The notes under the pieces: generated by a model
What the model saw: only the letters and a program-made list of their open reading frames with translations
Database searches by the model: none
What the model was told of the DNA's origin: nothing
NCBI GenBank assembly: GCA_964595625.1
Contig: CAZQQU010000006.1
Coordinates: forward strand, 62,001-126,000
Source of the DNA: CAZQQU01 sp964595625
GTDB lineage: Bacteria; Bacteroidota; Bacteroidia; Flavobacteriales; Flavobacteriaceae
DNA length: 64,000 nt
Direction: 5' to 3'
Program-made: the position numbers and the translations under genes
Part shown: positions 61,232 through 64,000 of the stretch, one piece after another
Numbering within the stretch: the stretch's first letter is position 1
How the letters are laid out: every line of letters starts with the position of its first letter

Positions 61232-61921
61232 TTACGAAAGAAGGGTTTGTAGATACGAATCAATATAGAGCTGCTTTTCTTTGGATTTGTATTGTTGGAT
61301 GTACCTAGGGTGCTCTAAAACTGTTAATTTTTTAAAGAGTTTTTCCTCTTGATTTAGCTGATGGATATACCGGGCATTTTTCTTTCCTAAAACAAAAGCC
61401 TCAGTGGTATCAATTCCCATATTAATATGAGCTTTAAGCGTTTGAACCATAAATTCTTTCAAACAATAAAAAAGTTGTTTATCATCGTAGTAATTGGTAT
61501 TAACCCAATTTCCTTTGGCAGATTTCTTAACGATAGCCAGTGGAAAAGGTGAGTTGATATAAAATTGGCTGTAAAACGAAGTAGCACCTCCGAAGGCTTC
61601 TATCATTTCGTACATAAATACCGAAGAAATTTCATGGGTGTGTGCCGAACTCATCGGTATGCCACAAACCGATTCCAGTCGTTTGGTATCCGTAAAGGGA
61701 ACTCCGGTTACTCCGGCACCGTTGCGGCTGGGATTAATACCGATAAGGAGTTTTCTTATTTGGTGGTCATGATAGTATTTGCGGTAAAATTGCTGCATCA
61801 CTACCCAAGTTTCCGGATTGTCAGTATAGGGATTTAACACATAAAATCCTTCCGGTAACTCACCGGTAAAATCCAGTTGTTTGTTATACTCGATGACTTT
61901 TTCACCAAAGGTTAGCTTCAT
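61232..61921 (-). CDS. SMUG2-like uracil-DNA glycosylase family protein (DUF4918)
   Basis: 229 residues. The motif LLIGINPSRNGAGVTGVPFTD (about 59-79) is the water-activating GINPS type motif of the SMUG/UDG superfamily, and LEHPRYIQQY near 201-210 is its second motif (HP-type). DUF4918 proteins are annotated as SMUG2 glycosylases, which remove uracil or related bases from DNA; to my knowledge few have been tested. It is preceded 80 bp upstream on the same strand by the methylmalonyl-CoA mutase gene. Confidence 0.85.
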   Translation of the reverse strand: MKLTFGEKVIEYNKQLDFTGELPEGFYVLNPYTDNPETWVVMQQFYRKYYHDHQIRKLLIGINPSRNGAGVTGVPFTDTKRLESVCGIPMSSAHTHEISSVFMYEMIEAFGGATSFYSQFYINSPFPLAIVKKSAKGNWVNTNYYDDKQLFYCLKEFMVQTLKAHINMGIDTTEAFVLGKKNARYIHQLNQEEKLFKKLTVLEHPRYIQQYKSKEKQLYIDSYLQTLLS

Positions 61922-62002
61922 AGGTATAAGACCGGTTTGGGGATTTAAACTGCTGTCGGATCATGGGTGAAAAACCGCAAATTTTTCATCAAGTACCTTG
62001 AC

Positions 62003-64000
62003 TTACTCCTCTTTGACAGTAGCTATTAATATTTCTAAAATTTCAATGGCAGCTTCACTGATTTTAGTTCCCGGGCCGTACACCGCCACCGCTCCGGCAT
62101 CAAACAAAAACTGATAATCTTGTACAGGGATAACGCCTCCGACTATGACCATAATATCGGGACGACCTAATTTATTAAGCTCTTCAATCACTTGAGGAAC
62201 CAAGGTCTTGTGGCCGGCGGCTAAAGACGAAACGCCTAATATATGTACATCGTTTTCAACGGCCTGTTTGGCTGCTTCTTGAGGGGTTTGAAACAGCGGC
62301 CCAATATCGACATCAAAACCTACATCGGCATAGCCGGTAGCTACTACTTTAGCTCCGCGATCGTGTCCGTCTTGTCCCATTTTAGCAATCATAATACGTG
62401 GTCTTCGGCCTTCTAATTCGGCAAATTCGTCGGCCATTTTTAGCGCTTTCGCGAAAGACGGGTCTTGTTTAATTTCTTTTTTATACACTCCACTAAAGGA
62501 TTTAATTTCTGCTTTATACCTTCCAAATACCGATTCTAGGGCATCACTGATTTCTCCTAAAGTAGCTCGGAGTCGGGCAGCTTCAACAGCTAGTTCCAAC
62601 AAATTTTCCCGTAAGGGAGCATCGCCTGTACGGGAGCTCTTGTCCAAAGCTACAGATTTTTTTGCTGCTTCGGTTAATTTTACCAATGCATTTTGTACTT
62701 GATCCGCATTTCTTTCCCGTTTTGTTTGTTGGATTCGCTCTATTTGATTTTGACGCACTTTCTGGTTGTCCACATCTAGGATTTGTAAGGGATCTTCATG
62801 TTCCAATCGGTACTTATTGACCCCAATAATCAGGTCTTGACCGCTGTCAATACGGGCTTGTTTTTTGGCTGCAGCTTCTTCAATTCGCATTTTGGGAATG
62901 CCCGCTTCAATAGCCTTTGTCATCCCGCCTAATTCTTCTACTTCTTGAATGAGTTGCCAAGCTTGGTGGGCAATTTCCTGGGTGAGTTGCTCTACATAAT
63001 AACTACCAGCCCAGGGATCGACTGTACGAGTAATTTCGGTTTCTTCTTGGAGGAATAATTGGGTATTTCGAGCGATCCGTGCCGAAAAATCGGTGGGTAG
63101 GGCAATGGCTTCGTCGAGTGCATTGGTGTGTAGGGACTGGGTGCCTCCAAAGGCTGCTGCAGCAGCTTCGATACAGGTTCGGGCAACGTTGTTAAAAGGA
63201 TCTTGCTCGGTTAAGCTCCACCCACTGGTTTGACAATGCGTTCGTAGGGCCAAGGATTTTTCGTTTTTAGGCTGAAAAGGTTTTAACAGTTTGGCCCAAA
63301 GCATACGAGCGGCGCGCATTTTTGCTATTTCAAGAAAGTGATTCATACCGATGGCCCAAAAAAACGACAAACGCGGGGCAAAGCTGTCAATATCCATACC
63401 AGCAGCGATACCGGTACGAACGTACTCCAGACCGTCAGCCAAGGTGTAGGCCAGCTCGAGTTCACAGGTGGCGCCTGCTTCTTGCATATGATAGCCCGAA
63501 ATGCTGATGGAGTTAAATTTGGGCATGTTTTTAGCCGTGTATTCAAAGATATCTGAGATGATTTTCATGGAGGGAGTGGGGGGGTAGATATAGGTGTTAC
63601 GCACCATAAACTCCTTGAGTATATCATTTTGAATGGTTCCAGCAAGTTGGTTCAGAGCCACTCCTTGTTCTTGAGCCGCTACGATATAAAAGGCCATAAT
63701 GGGGAGTACAGCGCCATTCATGGTCATGGAAACACTCATTTGATCTAACGGAATTTGGTCAAAGAGTAGTTTCATATCTTCTACGGTGTCTATAGCTACT
63801 CCGGCTTTACCTACATCGCCTACTACTCGTTCGTGATCAGAATCGTAGCCCCGGTGGGTAGCTAAGTCAAAGGCAACGGACAAGCCTTTCTGTCCAGCTG
63901 CAAGATTTCTTCTATAAAAGGCATTGCTTTCTTCTGCGGTTGAAAAACCTGCATATTGGCGAATGGTCCAAGGTTTTTGGACATACATAGTCGAATAAGG
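62003..64000 (-). CDS. Methylmalonyl-CoA mutase, large subunit (5' end outside window)
   Basis: The frame is open to the window end; PYST before the internal ATG at 63988 continues the conserved N-terminal region, so the true start lies beyond 64000. The visible part covers the TIM-barrel catalytic domain (RPWTIRQ-like PWTIRQYAGFSTAEESNAFYR, NTYIYPPTPSMK) and the C-terminal B12-binding domain with DGHDRG (DxHxxG) in GQDGHDRGAKVVATG and SSLAAGH. It rearranges methylmalonyl-CoA to succinyl-CoA with adenosylcobalamin. It carries the 12-bp palindrome at 62446. The small subunit is probably in the upstream direction, outside the window. Confidence 0.97.
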   Translation of the reverse strand, partial: PYSTMYVQKPWTIRQYAGFSTAEESNAFYRRNLAAGQKGLSVAFDLATHRGYDSDHERVVGDVGKAGVAIDTVEDMKLLFDQIPLDQMSVSMTMNGAVLPIMAFYIVAAQEQGVALNQLAGTIQNDILKEFMVRNTYIYPPTPSMKIISDIFEYTAKNMPKFNSISISGYHMQEAGATCELELAYTLADGLEYVRTGIAAGMDIDSFAPRLSFFWAIGMNHFLEIAKMRAARMLWAKLLKPFQPKNEKSLALRTHCQTSGWSLTEQDPFNNVARTCIEAAAAAFGGTQSLHTNALDEAIALPTDFSARIARNTQLFLQEETEITRTVDPWAGSYYVEQLTQEIAHQAWQLIQEVEELGGMTKAIEAGIPKMRIEEAAAKKQARIDSGQDLIIGVNKYRLEHEDPLQILDVDNQKVRQNQIERIQQTKRERNADQVQNALVKLTEAAKKSVALDKSSRTGDAPLRENLLELAVEAARLRATLGEISDALESVFGRYKAEIKSFSGVYKKEIKQDPSFAKALKMADEFAELEGRRPRIMIAKMGQDGHDRGAKVVATGYADVGFDVDIGPLFQTPQEAAKQAVENDVHILGVSSLAAGHKTLVPQVIEELNKLGRPDIMVIVGGVIPVQDYQFLFDAGAVAVYGPGTKISEAAIEILEILIATVKEE
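62446..62457. repeat. 12-bp palindrome CTTTCGCGAAAG inside the mutase gene
   Basis: Core copy of the palindrome found in menE (54593-54606). Here the minus-strand reading gives SFAKA, a different frame from the menE copy. Confidence 0.5.

Noticed and set aside
1..64000. tRNA genes, rRNA genes, CRISPR arrays, prophage or transposase genes
   Set aside because: No cloverleaf, no repeat-spacer array and no transposase or integrase motif noticed on either strand; a covariance-model scan would be needed to be certain for small RNAs.

Overview
The window is about 64 kb of a Bacteroidota chromosome, most likely a member of the Flavobacteriaceae. Several things point there: AT-rich intergenic DNA, almost no Shine-Dalgarno sequences, repeated TAnnTTTG boxes 16-43 bp upstream of starts, a domain mix typical of the family (MnmD, DUF4920, DUF1684, DUF4918/SMUG2-like, a SusC-type plug domain, the flavobacterial form of PurM), menaquinone as the quinone, and short lipoprotein signals ending in a bare Cys. 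I saw no tRNA, rRNA, CRISPR array, prophage or insertion sequence. Most of the window reads as core genome. Both ends cut a gene: a UvrD/PcrA helicase on the left and a methylmalonyl-CoA mutase on the right.

Region 1 (1-13 kb). After the helicase end comes a palindromic intergenic repeat. It is followed by a giant exported alpha-2-macroglobulin-like protein that carries a carboxypeptidase-regulatory domain and a SusC/TonB-type plug domain in its middle. Then come a lipoprotein esterase, a YciO-type Sua5 relative, an OmpA-like lipoprotein, and an operon tsaD-rsmE-glycosyltransferase that starts from a palindromic, probably bidirectional promoter. Region 2 (13-29 kb). This holds tamB (with a puzzling start codon), RidA, a class III aminotransferase, a TPR protein, two tandem DUF368 (PopT-type) polyprenyl-phosphate translocases, aroE, a DUF349 protein, a methyltransferase, the operon DUF4920 / CxxCH lipoprotein / mnmD, and ilvE.

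Region 3 (29-41 kb). This holds a DUF1684 protein, an Lrp/AsnC regulator, two small unknown proteins that look related to each other, a second glycosyltransferase with a FabH-like synthase, gcvP, a membrane protein resembling a degenerate UbiA, an omega-amidase-type hydrolase, lpd, a nested inverted-repeat element, and purM. Region 4 (41-48.7 kb). This is a tight, mostly overlapping leftward operon (SpoIIM-like, membrane protein, DUF4129, DUF4350, MoxR ATPase, DUF58) with a divergent RDD protein and a TRIC-type channel. The set recurs in distant phyla and, to my knowledge, has no settled function; it is the best candidate here for a poorly described system.

Region 5 (48.8-64 kb). menA, menC and menE lie on one strand, interleaved with an unknown exported protein, a metallo-beta-lactamase-fold hydrolase and a CPBP protease. 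After them come an acyl-CoA carboxylase beta subunit, a tiny membrane protein, ettA, an S9 peptidase, a SMUG2-like uracil-DNA glycosylase and the methylmalonyl-CoA mutase. The carboxylase and mutase suggest branched-chain or propionyl-CoA metabolism, but they are not adjacent. All assignments come from reading motifs in the sequence; no database search was run.
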